DNA of 64,000 nucleotides, from positions 124,001-188,000 of the forward strand of contig NZ_JBHMFD010000001.1 of assembly GCF_042427575.1 (NCBI RefSeq). The letters run 5' to 3'. Position 1 is the first letter of the stretch; each line of letters opens with the position of its first letter. A model generated the notes under the pieces. It did not search any database. It saw nothing but the letters and a program-made list of their open reading frames with translations, and was not told the origin of the DNA. The DNA comes from Bergeyella porcorum (GTDB taxonomy: Bacteria > Bacteroidota > Bacteroidia > Flavobacteriales > Weeksellaceae). This document shows positions 1-7,289 of this stretch, piece after piece. The position numbers were made by a program, and so were the translations under genes.

Positions 1-434
1 TTGGCAGCACCTTGTATTTTATCAAAAGTAAAAACGCCTTCCAACGAAGGAACTTGGTCTTTAATGGCGTTCACTTTGTCCAATAAGCCTTTATCCGAAA
101 GGAAGCAATATTTCACCTCTGCATTGTTGAAGATATAGTTGTAATCATCTGAAGAGATGCTGGGATATACGGGTACACTTATGGCACCAATCTGTGAAAT
201 TCCCAGGTCCATCACTGCCCATTCTGTGCGGGTAGCGGTGGTAATCAAGGCGATTTTATCCCCAGGTTTTATTCCTAATTTTAATAGTCCTCGGGAAACT
301 TTATTCCCCATATTAATAAATTCTTGTGTAGAAGTTTTTCTCCATACACCATCATATTTGGTAGCGAACATATCCGCTTTAGGAAACTTTACTAAAGCCT
401 GATGTGGAATATCAAATAACCTTTTAATAGACAT
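1..434 (-). CDS. AMP-dependent acyl-CoA synthetase (N-terminal part)
   Basis: The reading frame begins at an ATG on the minus strand at 434 and runs off the window edge, leaving about 144 residues. It reads like the N-terminal lobe of a long-chain fatty acid CoA ligase of the AMP-binding superfamily: a FATKYDGVWRKTS stretch near residue 23, then PGDKIALIT, and the usual VPVYPSISSDDYNYI segment. Such enzymes activate fatty acids to acyl-CoA using ATP. It is divergent from an acyl-CoA dehydrogenase, so the two suggest a fatty acid degradation locus. A near-consensus -7 box (TACTTTTA on the minus strand) lies at 483-476. The ATP-binding and catalytic motifs lie outside the window, so chain-length preference cannot be judged. 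Confidence 0.85.
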   Translation of the reverse strand, partial: MSIKRLFDIPHQALVKFPKADMFATKYDGVWRKTSTQEFINMGNKVSRGLLKLGIKPGDKIALITTATRTEWAVMDLGISQIGAISVPVYPSISSDDYNYIFNNAEVKYCFLSDKGLLDKVNAIKDQVPSLEGVFTFDKIQGAA

Positions 435-608
435 AATTATTTGTTTTTATTTCTTAAACTTAAATGAGTTTTTTGTAAAAGTAAATAAATTTATCTAAAC
501 TCCCAAAAAAAATTATCCATAACATATAAAATAGAGTTGGGATTGGTAGAGTAGGCTTTTTCAGAATTGAAGAAAAATCGTACATTTACGGCAAACAATT
601 TTACAATT

Positions 609-1754
609 ATGAATTTTGATTTATCTGAAGAACATTTAATGATTCAACAAGCGGCAAGAGATTTTGCTCAAACCGAATTGTTACCAGGCGTAATTGAAAG
701 AGATAGAGACCAAAAGTTTCCTGCTGAGCAAGTGAAAAAAATGGGAGAACTAGGCTTTCTCGGAATGATGGTAGATCCTAAATATGGCGGTGCAGGTATG
801 GATAGCATTTCCTATGTTTTGGCAATGGAAGAAATTGCCAAAGTAGATGCTTCAGCTGCGGTGGTAATGTCTGTGAACAACTCTTTGGTCTGTGCAGGTT
901 TGGAGAGATTTGCCAGTGAAGAACAGAAACAAAAATACCTTGTTCCATTAGCTAGTGGAGAGGTTATTGGTGCATTTGCTTTATCTGAGCCAGAGGCAGG
1001 TTCTGATGCTACTTCGCAAAAGACAACGGCTATTGATATGGGAGACCATTATTTGCTCAATGGTACCAAAAACTGGATTACCAATGGTGCCAATGCACAA
1101 TACTATATTGTAATTGCACAGACCGATGCGGAGAAAAAGCATAAAGGAATTAATGCTTTCATCGTAGAAAAAGGCTGGGAAGGCTTTGAAATTGGGCCTA
1201 AAGAAGATAAAATGGGCATTCGTGGAAGTGATACCCACTCATTGCTATTCACAGATGTGAAAGTGCCGAAAGAAAACCGCATAGGGGAGGACGGTTTTGG
1301 ATTTAACTTCGCAATGGCGGTATTAAACGGCGGTAGAATTGGGATTGCATCTCAGGCATTGGGTATTGCAAGTGGTGCTTATGAATTGGCATTGAAATAT
1401 GCCAAAGAAAGAAAAGCTTTTGGTAAGGAGATTATCAACCACCAAGCGGTAGCTTTCAAGTTGGCAGATATGCACACTCAGATTACAGCGGCAAGAATGC
1501 TTTGTTTCAAGGCAGCGGCAGAAAAAGATGCTGGTAAAGATATTTCAGAAAGCGGAGCTATGGCAAAACTATACGCCTCACAGGTGGCAATGGATACCAC
1601 GATAGAAGCGGTGCAAATCCACGGTGGCTATGGCTATGTGAAAGAATACCACGTAGAACGATTGATGAGAGATGCTAAAATTACTCAAATCTATGAGGGA
1701 ACTTCTGAAATTCAGAAAATTGTAATTTCTAGAAGTATTGCTAAAGATAAATAG
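609..1754 (+). CDS. acyl-CoA dehydrogenase
   Basis: A 381-residue FAD-dependent acyl-CoA dehydrogenase of the short/medium-chain (butyryl-CoA) type, which introduces the alpha-beta double bond in fatty acid oxidation. The ATG at 609 is chosen because it gives the family's usual N-terminus (MNFDLSEEHLM) and length; the frame extends upstream only to a TTG at 567. Visible signatures are the FALSEPEAGSDA flavin-contact segment, WITNGANAQYY, IHGGYGY, and YEGTSEIQ near the C-terminus, where the catalytic glutamate of this subfamily lies. It is divergent from the acyl-CoA ligase gene. A -7-like TACATTTA sits at 581-588. A strong hairpin terminator follows the gene. Confidence 0.93.
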   Translation: MNFDLSEEHLMIQQAARDFAQTELLPGVIERDRDQKFPAEQVKKMGELGFLGMMVDPKYGGAGMDSISYVLAMEEIAKVDASAAVVMSVNNSLVCAGLERFASEEQKQKYLVPLASGEVIGAFALSEPEAGSDATSQKTTAIDMGDHYLLNGTKNWITNGANAQYYIVIAQTDAEKKHKGINAFIVEKGWEGFEIGPKEDKMGIRGSDTHSLLFTDVKVPKENRIGEDGFGFNFAMAVLNGGRIGIASQALGIASGAYELALKYAKERKAFGKEIINHQAVAFKLADMHTQITAARMLCFKAAAEKDAGKDISESGAMAKLYASQVAMDTTIEAVQIHGGYGYVKEYHVERLMRDAKITQIYEGTSEIQKIVISRSIAKDK

Positions 1755-1780
1755 GCTTTTTTAGTCTAATGAAACTCAAT

Positions 1781-1816
1781 CTTGCCAAATCTCACGCTTT
1801 GGCAAGATTTTTTTTT
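1781..1816 (+). terminator. rho-independent terminator after acyl-CoA dehydrogenase
   Basis: A 9-bp perfect stem (CTTGCCAAA with TTTGGCAAG) has an 8-nt loop and is followed by an A and then eight T residues. The right arm may double as the -33 box of the next promoter. Confidence 0.9.
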
Positions 1817-1826
1817 ACTACCTTTG
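1798..1826 (+). promoter_or_regulatory. Bacteroidota promoter for the 133-aa membrane protein
   Basis: TACCTTTG at 1819-1826 matches the TAnnTTTG -7 box exactly. TTTG at 1798-1801 lies 17 nt upstream as a possible -33 box, a little short of the usual 19-21 nt. The ATG follows 20 nt after the box. Confidence 0.6.
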
Positions 1827-1845
1827 GAGCATTAATTTAAATCTT

Positions 1846-2247
1846 ATGACAGAAGAATATACAGGAGAGAAAAAAGGAGGATTTGGAAAATTTTTCTTTT
1901 GGGCGTTTTTAGTAGTATTCCTATTCGGAGGTGTTTTTGTGTGGTACAAATATTATTTTGTGTTTGGCGAAGGGGTAAAATCAGGGTCGCTTAATTACAT
2001 TGTGAATAAAGGTTATCTCTTCAAAACTTACGAAGGTAAACTCATTCAAGAAGGGTTTGGCAGAGGAAGAACGGGAGGGCTTACCAGCTACGAATTTGAA
2101 TTTTCTGTGGAAGACCCAGAAGTGGCAAAGCAACTAGAGCAAAATAGCGGAAAATATTTTGACCTCCATTATAAAGAGTATAATGGTGTCTTGCCGTGGC
2201 GTGGTAATACCAAGTATGTGGTGGATAGAGTAGTGAATATGAAGTAA
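1846..2247 (+). CDS. small single-pass membrane protein, function unknown
   Basis: A 133-residue protein with a short polar N-terminus rich in Lys and Gly, one hydrophobic segment at about residues 16-38 (aromatic-rich, FFFWAFLVVF then VWYKYYF) and a soluble C-terminal domain of about 95 residues. Proteins of this kind occur across flavobacteria; I recall some being labelled 6-phosphogluconate dehydrogenase, but nothing in the sequence supports that enzyme: it is far too short and lacks a Rossmann motif. The soluble part contains SLNYIVNKGYLFKTYEGK and a YKEYNGVLPWRG segment near the end. It has its own promoter upstream and a terminator downstream, so it is probably monocistronic. Confidence 0.75.
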   Translation: MTEEYTGEKKGGFGKFFFWAFLVVFLFGGVFVWYKYYFVFGEGVKSGSLNYIVNKGYLFKTYEGKLIQEGFGRGRTGGLTSYEFEFSVEDPEVAKQLEQNSGKYFDLHYKEYNGVLPWRGNTKYVVDRVVNMK

Positions 2248-2321
2248 AAACCTATAAGAGAGTTCATATCGAAAATTTCAAAAGGCGTTATAGGCTATAA
2301 AAACCTTCTTTAAAACTCAAC

Positions 2322-2358
2322 AGCGTTAGTTATAGGATATGACTGACGCATTTTTTTT
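2322..2358 (+). terminator. rho-independent terminator after the 133-aa gene
   Basis: An 11-bp stem (GCGTTAGTTAT with ATGACTGACGC, two G-U pairs) with a 5-nt loop, followed by eight T residues. Confidence 0.75.
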
Positions 2359-2570
2359 CATTAGAGTCAAGTATAGAGTGTAAAAAACATCTTGTTGCAT
2401 TGTGAGAAAAAAATCAGGCTAAATGCACTAAATCGTATTTTGAAGACATTTGACAAATACCAAGGGAAGTTTCGGCTTCCCTTTTTTATTTGCCCTCTCT
2501 AAAAAGTTACCTTTGTGAGTTGAATGTGCCTATACAGCAAGAAAAATTTTCACCGATTCACAGGTTCTTT
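2359..2570. other. intergenic stretch with an unassigned terminator and promoter
   Basis: No gene is supported here. A clean hairpin with a T run on the plus strand lies at 2463-2487 (GGGAAG, 6-nt loop, CTTCCC, then T6), and an exact -7 box TACCTTTG lies at 2508-2515 pointing right. The only open frame after that box lies antisense to the next gene and has no protein-like character. The layout copies the terminator-then-promoter layout at 1781-1826, so a gene may once have followed, or the region may make a short RNA or antisense transcript. Confidence 0.4.
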
Positions 2571-3305
2571 TTATAAAATTTCCGTGTTGGGTGGGGTATC
2601 TTTTTGGCGGCGTTTCACCACTTCGTTGGTGGTATTGATAGCTTCTGCTACTTCATCAGCAAAGGTTTGGTACTGGGTAGGGTTTACCATTTTCATCGTC
2701 CTGACATACTGCACCAGCTCATTATTAATCAATTCTACCACCGATTTTTTTAGCGAGGTTGCTTTTTCTTGGCTACCTTGCTTGGCTTGGGCTTTTTCGT
2801 AATCTAATCTTTGCTGATTAAACGCCTCTTGTGCCTCTCTAAGCTCCTCAATACTCTGTGATACACCAGAAAGAGCCTCAATAGAGGCTTGCAAATCTGT
2901 CGCCGAGAGGTCTTTCAAAAGAGCTTCTATCAAACCAGATTGATTGACATAATTTTCTTTAATGATACCCAAACCATACTTCGCAAAGACTCCATATAAC
3001 TTTTGTCCGTGCTTTTTCAGGTCTTCAATAGGAAGATTTTGATAGCCATTAAGTACTTTTTCCAGCATTCTTATTTTGCTATCTCTCAGGGTATCGGCGT
3101 CATCTAACTGGGAGTGAGCAATTCCGCTTTTTATCGCCTCACTTAGTGCGTTATAGAGGTTTTCTAATTTTACATAAATACCTTTTAGGAACTTATCTTC
3201 AGACACTTCCGTGACGGTTTTATATCTTTTCAGTAATCTTTCTGCCGTATCTGCTACCTCGCCTACACGGGCAGTACTTCTTAATTTGATGATTGGTTTA
3301 GACAT
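2571..3305 (-). CDS. DUF6261-like helical protein, function unknown
   Basis: A 244-residue protein with no signal peptide or membrane segment. Composition and heptad-like spacing suggest it is almost entirely alpha-helical, with a coiled-coil-like stretch around residues 150-180 (SIEELREAQEAFNQQRLDYEKAQAK). It resembles the Bacteroidota family DUF6261, which has no known function; this is recall, not a search. It ends with a charged tail (NEVVKRRQKDTPP). A near-consensus -7 box (TAATTTAG on the minus strand, 3345-3338) precedes it. Upstream lies an array of 41-bp repeats; downstream lies an orphan promoter pointing towards it. No neighbour hints at its role. Confidence 0.7.
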   Translation of the reverse strand: MSKPIIKLRSTARVGEVADTAERLLKRYKTVTEVSEDKFLKGIYVKLENLYNALSEAIKSGIAHSQLDDADTLRDSKIRMLEKVLNGYQNLPIEDLKKHGQKLYGVFAKYGLGIIKENYVNQSGLIEALLKDLSATDLQASIEALSGVSQSIEELREAQEAFNQQRLDYEKAQAKQGSQEKATSLKKSVVELINNELVQYVRTMKMVNPTQYQTFADEVAEAINTTNEVVKRRQKDTPPNTEIL

Positions 3306-3390
3306 ATTTTAATTTTTTGAAATTGATTAATACTCGCCTAAATTAAAAATATTTTACCAATACACCAAAAAAAATGAAGATATAAAAACA

Positions 3391-3564
3391 TCATTATTAC
3401 ATTAGCCTCTTTCTTGAGTTTTATATAAATGTAATAATGACATTGGGTGTTTCCTTAAGTTTTCTATGAATATAATAATGATATTTGCTCCCTTCCTAAG
3501 TTTTCTATAAATGTAATAATGATATTTGCTCCTTTCTTAAGTTTTCTACGAATGTAATGATGAC
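3391..3564. repeat. AT-rich tandem repeat, 41-bp period, four units
   Basis: Units lie at 3391-3431 (divergent), 3432-3472, 3473-3513 and 3514-3554, with the start of a fifth to 3564. Each unit is exactly 41 bp. Units two to four share TAATAATGA at the start, CCTAAGTTTTCTA or CTTAAGTTTTCTA in the middle, and AAATG or GAATA at the end. The first unit opens with the reverse complement of the unit junction (CATTATTACATT at 3392-3403 against AATGTAATAATG at 3429-3440). The array lies between the DUF6261-like gene and holA, downstream of holA and upstream of the DUF6261-like gene. Confidence 0.9.
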
Positions 3565-3583
3565 TTTTAATAAAAATTTAAAT

Positions 3584-4621
3584 TTATAATTTCACTTTGA
3601 TTTTATCCACATTCAATATCTTGTAGGTGAGCTCTATGAGCAGTTCGCTTTCCTCCATCTTATTGGCTCCTAAACCTTTGCTTTTAAGGTCGGCTTCACG
3701 GATTAGAGAAATGATTCTGGTGGCGTGTTTTAGAGGATAAAACCGTGCTACATCTGCATACTCTTTCACAAAATAGGGATTTACTCCCATAGCTGTTGCA
3801 ATGGCTTGCTGGCTTTGCCCTTGCATTGTATGGTAGATGATGATGTTAGAAAAATAATTGTAGAGGTTTCCTGCAATCATTGGGAACGAATTGCTTTTAG
3901 GATTTTTACCAATATAATAAGCAATTTTAATTGCTTTTTCTGTGTTTTTGAGTCCCAAAGCCTTTTGAAGTTCAAATACATTGAAATCTTTACTGATGCC
4001 AATGTGCGTTTCTACCAATTTTTCATCTAAAATTTCACCGTCTTTTAGGATAAGTTTTAGCTTGGATAGTTCATTGGAAATTCTGGATAAATCATTTCCT
4101 AAATATTCTGCCAAAAGATAAGAGATGTTGGGAGCCGTTTTGATACCGAAAGCAGTAAACTGTGTGGCAATCCAACTGGCTAAATTATAATCCTTGATAG
4201 GTTCGCTGTAAAATAGTTGTCCTTTTTTTTGAAGGGCTTTTACAAACTTTTTTCTGGCATCAATTTTCTTATGCTTATGAGCCAGTACCAAGATGGTAGT
4301 CTCCACAGGATTATCAATATAAGATTCTAAAATTTTACTTTCTTCCTCATTGAATTTTAAATCTTGGGCTTCTTTTACAATAATCAGATTATAATTTCCA
4401 AACATAGGAAACTGCCTAGCCAAGGCGATAATCTCTGCTACATTGGTATCTTTGCCGTACACTACCGTCTGCCCAAAGGCCTTTTCATCTTCTGTAAGTA
4501 CATCGTTTTCAAAAGATTTTACGGCAACATCTATATAGTAGGGCTCTTCACCGTGGAAAAAATAAATGGGTGAGAATGTTTTATTTTTAATACTTTTGAG
4601 GATTGAATCTAATTCTTTCAT
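3584..4621 (-). CDS. holA: DNA polymerase III subunit delta
   Basis: A 345-residue clamp-loader delta subunit, the wrench that opens the beta sliding clamp. The N-terminal half has the family pattern IYFFHGEEPYYID (residues about 18-30), then GYGKDTNV-type and RQFPMFGNYNLIIVKEAQ segments. The middle has LAEYLGNDLSRISNELSKL, characteristic of delta, and the C-terminal helical collar domain follows. Length is normal. The start codon is only 5 bp from the start of the divergent HsdR_N-like gene, so the promoters must lie inside each other's coding or leader sequence. No terminator is visible; the transcript would run into the 41-bp repeat array. Confidence 0.93.
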   Translation of the reverse strand: MKELDSILKSIKNKTFSPIYFFHGEEPYYIDVAVKSFENDVLTEDEKAFGQTVVYGKDTNVAEIIALARQFPMFGNYNLIIVKEAQDLKFNEEESKILESYIDNPVETTILVLAHKHKKIDARKKFVKALQKKGQLFYSEPIKDYNLASWIATQFTAFGIKTAPNISYLLAEYLGNDLSRISNELSKLKLILKDGEILDEKLVETHIGISKDFNVFELQKALGLKNTEKAIKIAYYIGKNPKSNSFPMIAGNLYNYFSNIIIYHTMQGQSQQAIATAMGVNPYFVKEYADVARFYPLKHATRIISLIREADLKSKGLGANKMEESELLIELTYKILNVDKIKVKL

Positions 4622-4626
4622 AATCT

Positions 4627-5061
4627 ATGGAACTTCCGAAACTTAATTTTCCTGAGCAATTTGATTTTAAATTCAGAAAAGACAAAGATAAATTTTTTAT
4701 TTATGATGTGCCACGAAAATCGTGGATTTTACTCACCCCCGAAGAATGGGTACGCCAGCATTGGATTCAGTATTTCCTCACCGTAAAGGGCTATACACCA
4801 TCTGCTCTCGTTACGGAAAAAAAACTAGAACTGAATGGGCTTACCAAACGCATTGATTTGCTTACCACCGTTAAAACCATTCCAGAAATCTTGGTAGAGT
4901 GCAAGGCACCATCGGTAAAACTTTCAGAGAAAACATTTGAGCAGATTGCCCGTTACAATACCATTATTCAAGCCAAAGAGATTATCCTGAGTAATGGTAT
5001 ACAGCATATTGCTGCCAAGGTAACCCAAGAGGGCTACGAGTTTTATGTCTTTGAGGTTTGA
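4627..5061 (+). CDS. HsdR_N-like (type I restriction R N-terminal fold) protein
   Basis: A 144-residue protein resembling the stand-alone HsdR N-terminal nuclease-like domain (PF13588 type) that flavobacteria carry beside holA. It keeps the PD-(D/E)xK-style layout: an acidic residue in LNGLTKRIDLLT (about residue 78) followed by EILVECKAPS (about residues 93-102), where Glu, Cys and Lys form the ExK element. There is no helicase domain and no hsdM or hsdS nearby, so it is not a restriction enzyme. The conserved pairing with holA hints at a role in DNA metabolism, which is inference. The start is fixed by the 5-bp gap to holA. Confidence 0.82.
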   Translation: MELPKLNFPEQFDFKFRKDKDKFFIYDVPRKSWILLTPEEWVRQHWIQYFLTVKGYTPSALVTEKKLELNGLTKRIDLLTTVKTIPEILVECKAPSVKLSEKTFEQIARYNTIIQAKEIILSNGIQHIAAKVTQEGYEFYVFEV

Positions 5062-5092
5062 TTTTCTCATTAAAATTAAATTATTTTCAATA

Positions 5093-5280
5093 GATTTTAT
5101 TTCTACTGATTAAATTCGCATAACGGCTGGTCAAATTGGGCATCCGCCTATTGAAATTGTATGTCTGCTATCCCCAATCGTATATCCGCTAACCAAAATT
5201 GTATGTCTGCTGATTAAAATCGTATAACTGCACGATAAAATCGTATTTCGGCTCAATAAAAATTGTATTTCTTAAATTTG
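5093..5280. repeat. degenerate 21-bp tandem repeat, about eight to nine units
   Basis: Units begin at 5093, 5114, 5135, 5156, 5177, 5198, 5219, 5240 and 5262 (the unit at 5240 is 22 bp). The consensus is close to ATTGTATGTCTGCTGATTAAA, with C or T at position 3 and variable bases after the GC. No frame is open across it on either strand. The last partial unit contains the -7 box of nhaC, so the array forms the upstream region of that promoter. Confidence 0.88.
5273..5280 (+). promoter_or_regulatory. -7 promoter box of nhaC
   Basis: TAAATTTG matches TAnnTTTG exactly and lies 16 nt before the nhaC ATG. It arises inside the final degenerate unit of the 21-bp repeat array. No TTTG lies at the standard distance. 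Confidence 0.55.
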
Positions 5281-5296
5281 CCCATATTTTAAGTGT

Positions 5297-6604
5297 ATGT
5301 CCATTGTAAAAAATTATCAAAAGACTTCTTTTATTTCCATTATTCCGTTATTGGTATTTGTGTTTACTTTTCTCGGTTTTGGTATTTATCTGAATGATTT
5401 CTATGCTTTGCCATCGCCATTGGCAGCTTTGGCAGGGATAGTGGTAGCGTTTCTTATTTTCAAAGGGAATATGGAGGAAAAGACCAAAACATTCTTGAAG
5501 GGTTGCGGAGAAAGGAATATCCTCACAATGTGTATTATTTACCTATTGGCAGGGGCGTTTGCTACGGTTTCCAAAGCGGCAGGTAGTGTGGATACCATTG
5601 TGAATATGGGAATGACTTATATCTCTCCTCAGTATTTTGCAGCGGGGATTTTTGTGATAGCGTCTTTCTTGTCTTTTGCATCGGGAACTTCTGTGGGGGC
5701 TATTGTGGCTTTGGCACCCATTGTGGTAGAATTAGCAGATAAAAGTGGTGCCCATCTGGGCATTGTAGGGGCGGCATTGTTGTGTGGTTCTATGTTTGGT
5801 GATAATCTTTCCATCATTTCGGATACTACCATTGCGGCAACGCAAAGTGTAAGTGCAGACATTAAAGATAAATTTAAAGCTAATTTTAAACTAGCTCTTC
5901 CTGCGGCAATACTGGCAACATTGGCTTTCGTTTATTCTGGAATGAGCCAAGAGATGGCAACGGCTACTTCTGCGGTGGGCGATTTTCATTGGTGGTTGGT
6001 TTTGCCATATTTATTGGTGATAGCTCTTGCGGTGCTGGGGATTAATGTCTTTGTAACGCTATTCATAGGGCTGATAACGGCTGGTATCATTGGTCTATCG
6101 CTGGGAAGTTTTGATTTTATGACTTTTGCAAAGAAAACTTACGAAGGCTTTACGGGGATGTCAGAGATTTTTTATCTATCCTTGCTTACAGGCGGGCTGG
6201 CAGCGATGGTGGAGCAAGCAGGCGGTATCCGATATATTTTGAATAGCATCAGTAAGATGATTTCGGGAAAAACTTCGGCAATGTTTGGTATCGGAAGCTT
6301 GGTAAGTGCGGCTAATCTTTGCGTTGCCAATAATACCATTGCCATCATTATCTCTGGGAAGATTGCTAAGGAAGTTACCCATCAATACCAACTGAAACCT
6401 AAAAATGCGGCTTCGGTTTTGGACATTTTTGCGTGTTATATTCAGGGATTGATTCCTTATGGTGCTCAGATTCTGATTTTGATTTCACTAAGTCAGTTCA
6501 GGATAGATTATAAGGATTTGTTTTTTCACTCTTATTATCTCCATTTGCTGATGGTGTTTACCATTGGGTTTATTGTTTTTAATATTAAAAGATTAAAAGA
6601 TTAA
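5297..6604 (+). CDS. nhaC: Na+/H+ antiporter, NhaC family
   Basis: A 435-residue, highly hydrophobic inner-membrane protein with about 11-12 predicted helices and the NhaC-type conserved segments: SFASGTSVGAIVALAPI (about residues 126-142), GAALLCGSMFGDNLSIISDTT (about 158-178) and AANLCVANNTIAIIISG (about 340-356). Members exchange sodium for protons; substrate assignment rests on family only. The last codons (encoding IKRLKD) and the stop lie inside an 8-bp tandem repeat that continues past the gene. A HAD phosphatase gene follows after 76 bp. Confidence 0.88.
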   Translation: MSIVKNYQKTSFISIIPLLVFVFTFLGFGIYLNDFYALPSPLAALAGIVVAFLIFKGNMEEKTKTFLKGCGERNILTMCIIYLLAGAFATVSKAAGSVDTIVNMGMTYISPQYFAAGIFVIASFLSFASGTSVGAIVALAPIVVELADKSGAHLGIVGAALLCGSMFGDNLSIISDTTIAATQSVSADIKDKFKANFKLALPAAILATLAFVYSGMSQEMATATSAVGDFHWWLVLPYLLVIALAVLGINVFVTLFIGLITAGIIGLSLGSFDFMTFAKKTYEGFTGMSEIFYLSLLTGGLAAMVEQAGGIRYILNSISKMISGKTSAMFGIGSLVSAANLCVANNTIAIIISGKIAKEVTHQYQLKPKNAASVLDIFACYIQGLIPYGAQILILISLSQFRIDYKDLFFHSYYLHLLMVFTIGFIVFNIKRLKD

Positions 6605-6671
6605 AGGATTGAAAGATTGAAAGATTAAAGGATTAAAGGATTGAAAAATTAAAAGATTAAAGGATTAAAAA
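6584..6671. repeat. 8-bp tandem repeat overlapping the nhaC stop codon
   Basis: Eleven consecutive 8-bp units of the form ATTAAAAG, ATTAAAGG, ATTGAAAG or ATTGAAAA run without interruption from 6584 to 6671. The first units are coding (end of nhaC, stop at 6602-6604). The rest fill the gap up to 9 bp before the next ATG. Confidence 0.92.
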
Positions 6672-6680
6672 TTACAAAAT

Positions 6681-7289
6681 ATGATTAAGAATATTATTTT
6701 CGATTTTGGAGGTGTTCTGATGGATTGGAACCCACGGTATTTTTTCAAAGATTATTTCAAAGATGATGTGAAAATGGAGTTTTTCCTCAAAAATATAGCA
6801 ACCGATGAATGGAATGCAGAGCAGGATAGGGGAAGAAGCCTAAAAGAAGGAACGGAAATACTGGTGCAGCAATACCCAGAATGGGAACAAGATATCCGTG
6901 CTTATTATGATAATTGGACTACGATGCTCCGAGCAGACATTCCGAAAAATGTAGCGGTATTAAGAAAATTAGGAGCTACCCATTATGCACTCTATGGACT
7001 TACCAATTGGTCTCAAGAGACTTTTCCGTATGCCTTAGAACATTATGATTTTTTTCAATTGTTTCAAGGGAAAATTGTGGTTTCGGGAGAGGAAAAACTC
7101 ATAAAACCAGATGCTAAAATATGGCAAGTTCTTTTGGAACGCTATCAGATTCAGGCAGGAGAATCGGTGTTTATAGATGATAATCCCCAAAATATAGCAA
7201 TGGCAAAAACGCTAGGGTTTCATACCATTCATATACAAGACGATACTGATTTAGCCTCCGAACTCAACGCTTTAGGTGTAGTATTTTAA
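6681..7289 (+). CDS. HAD-superfamily hydrolase (YihX-like phosphatase)
   Basis: A 202-residue HAD subfamily IA enzyme. Motif I is IIFDFGGVLMDWN with the nucleophilic Asp at position 8. The cap domain follows, then YGLTNWS (motif II region), the motif III lysine in EEKLIKPDAKIW, and VFIDDNPQNIAMAK (motif IV). This layout fits small sugar-phosphate or nucleotide phosphatases such as YihX; the substrate is unknown. The gene's 3' end overlaps that of the convergent DtxR/MntR-like gene by 4 bp. The 5' gap is filled by the 8-bp repeat, and no separate promoter is clear, so it may be cotranscribed with nhaC. Confidence 0.87.
   Translation: MIKNIIFDFGGVLMDWNPRYFFKDYFKDDVKMEFFLKNIATDEWNAEQDRGRSLKEGTEILVQQYPEWEQDIRAYYDNWTTMLRADIPKNVAVLRKLGATHYALYGLTNWSQETFPYALEHYDFFQLFQGKIVVSGEEKLIKPDAKIWQVLLERYQIQAGESVFIDDNPQNIAMAKTLGFHTIHIQDDTDLASELNALGVVF

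Noticed and set aside
1846..2247. Annotation as 6-phosphogluconate dehydrogenase
   Set aside because: The protein is 133 residues with a membrane anchor and no nucleotide-binding fold; the name, which I recall for similar proteins, is not supported.
2524..2802. 92-residue frame after the exact -7 box at 2508
   Set aside because: Most of it is antisense to the DUF6261-like gene; its hydrophobic look is the usual complement of a charged helical protein.
4627..5061. Type I restriction-modification system
   Set aside because: Only an HsdR_N-like domain of 144 residues is present; no helicase, hsdM or hsdS gene is near.
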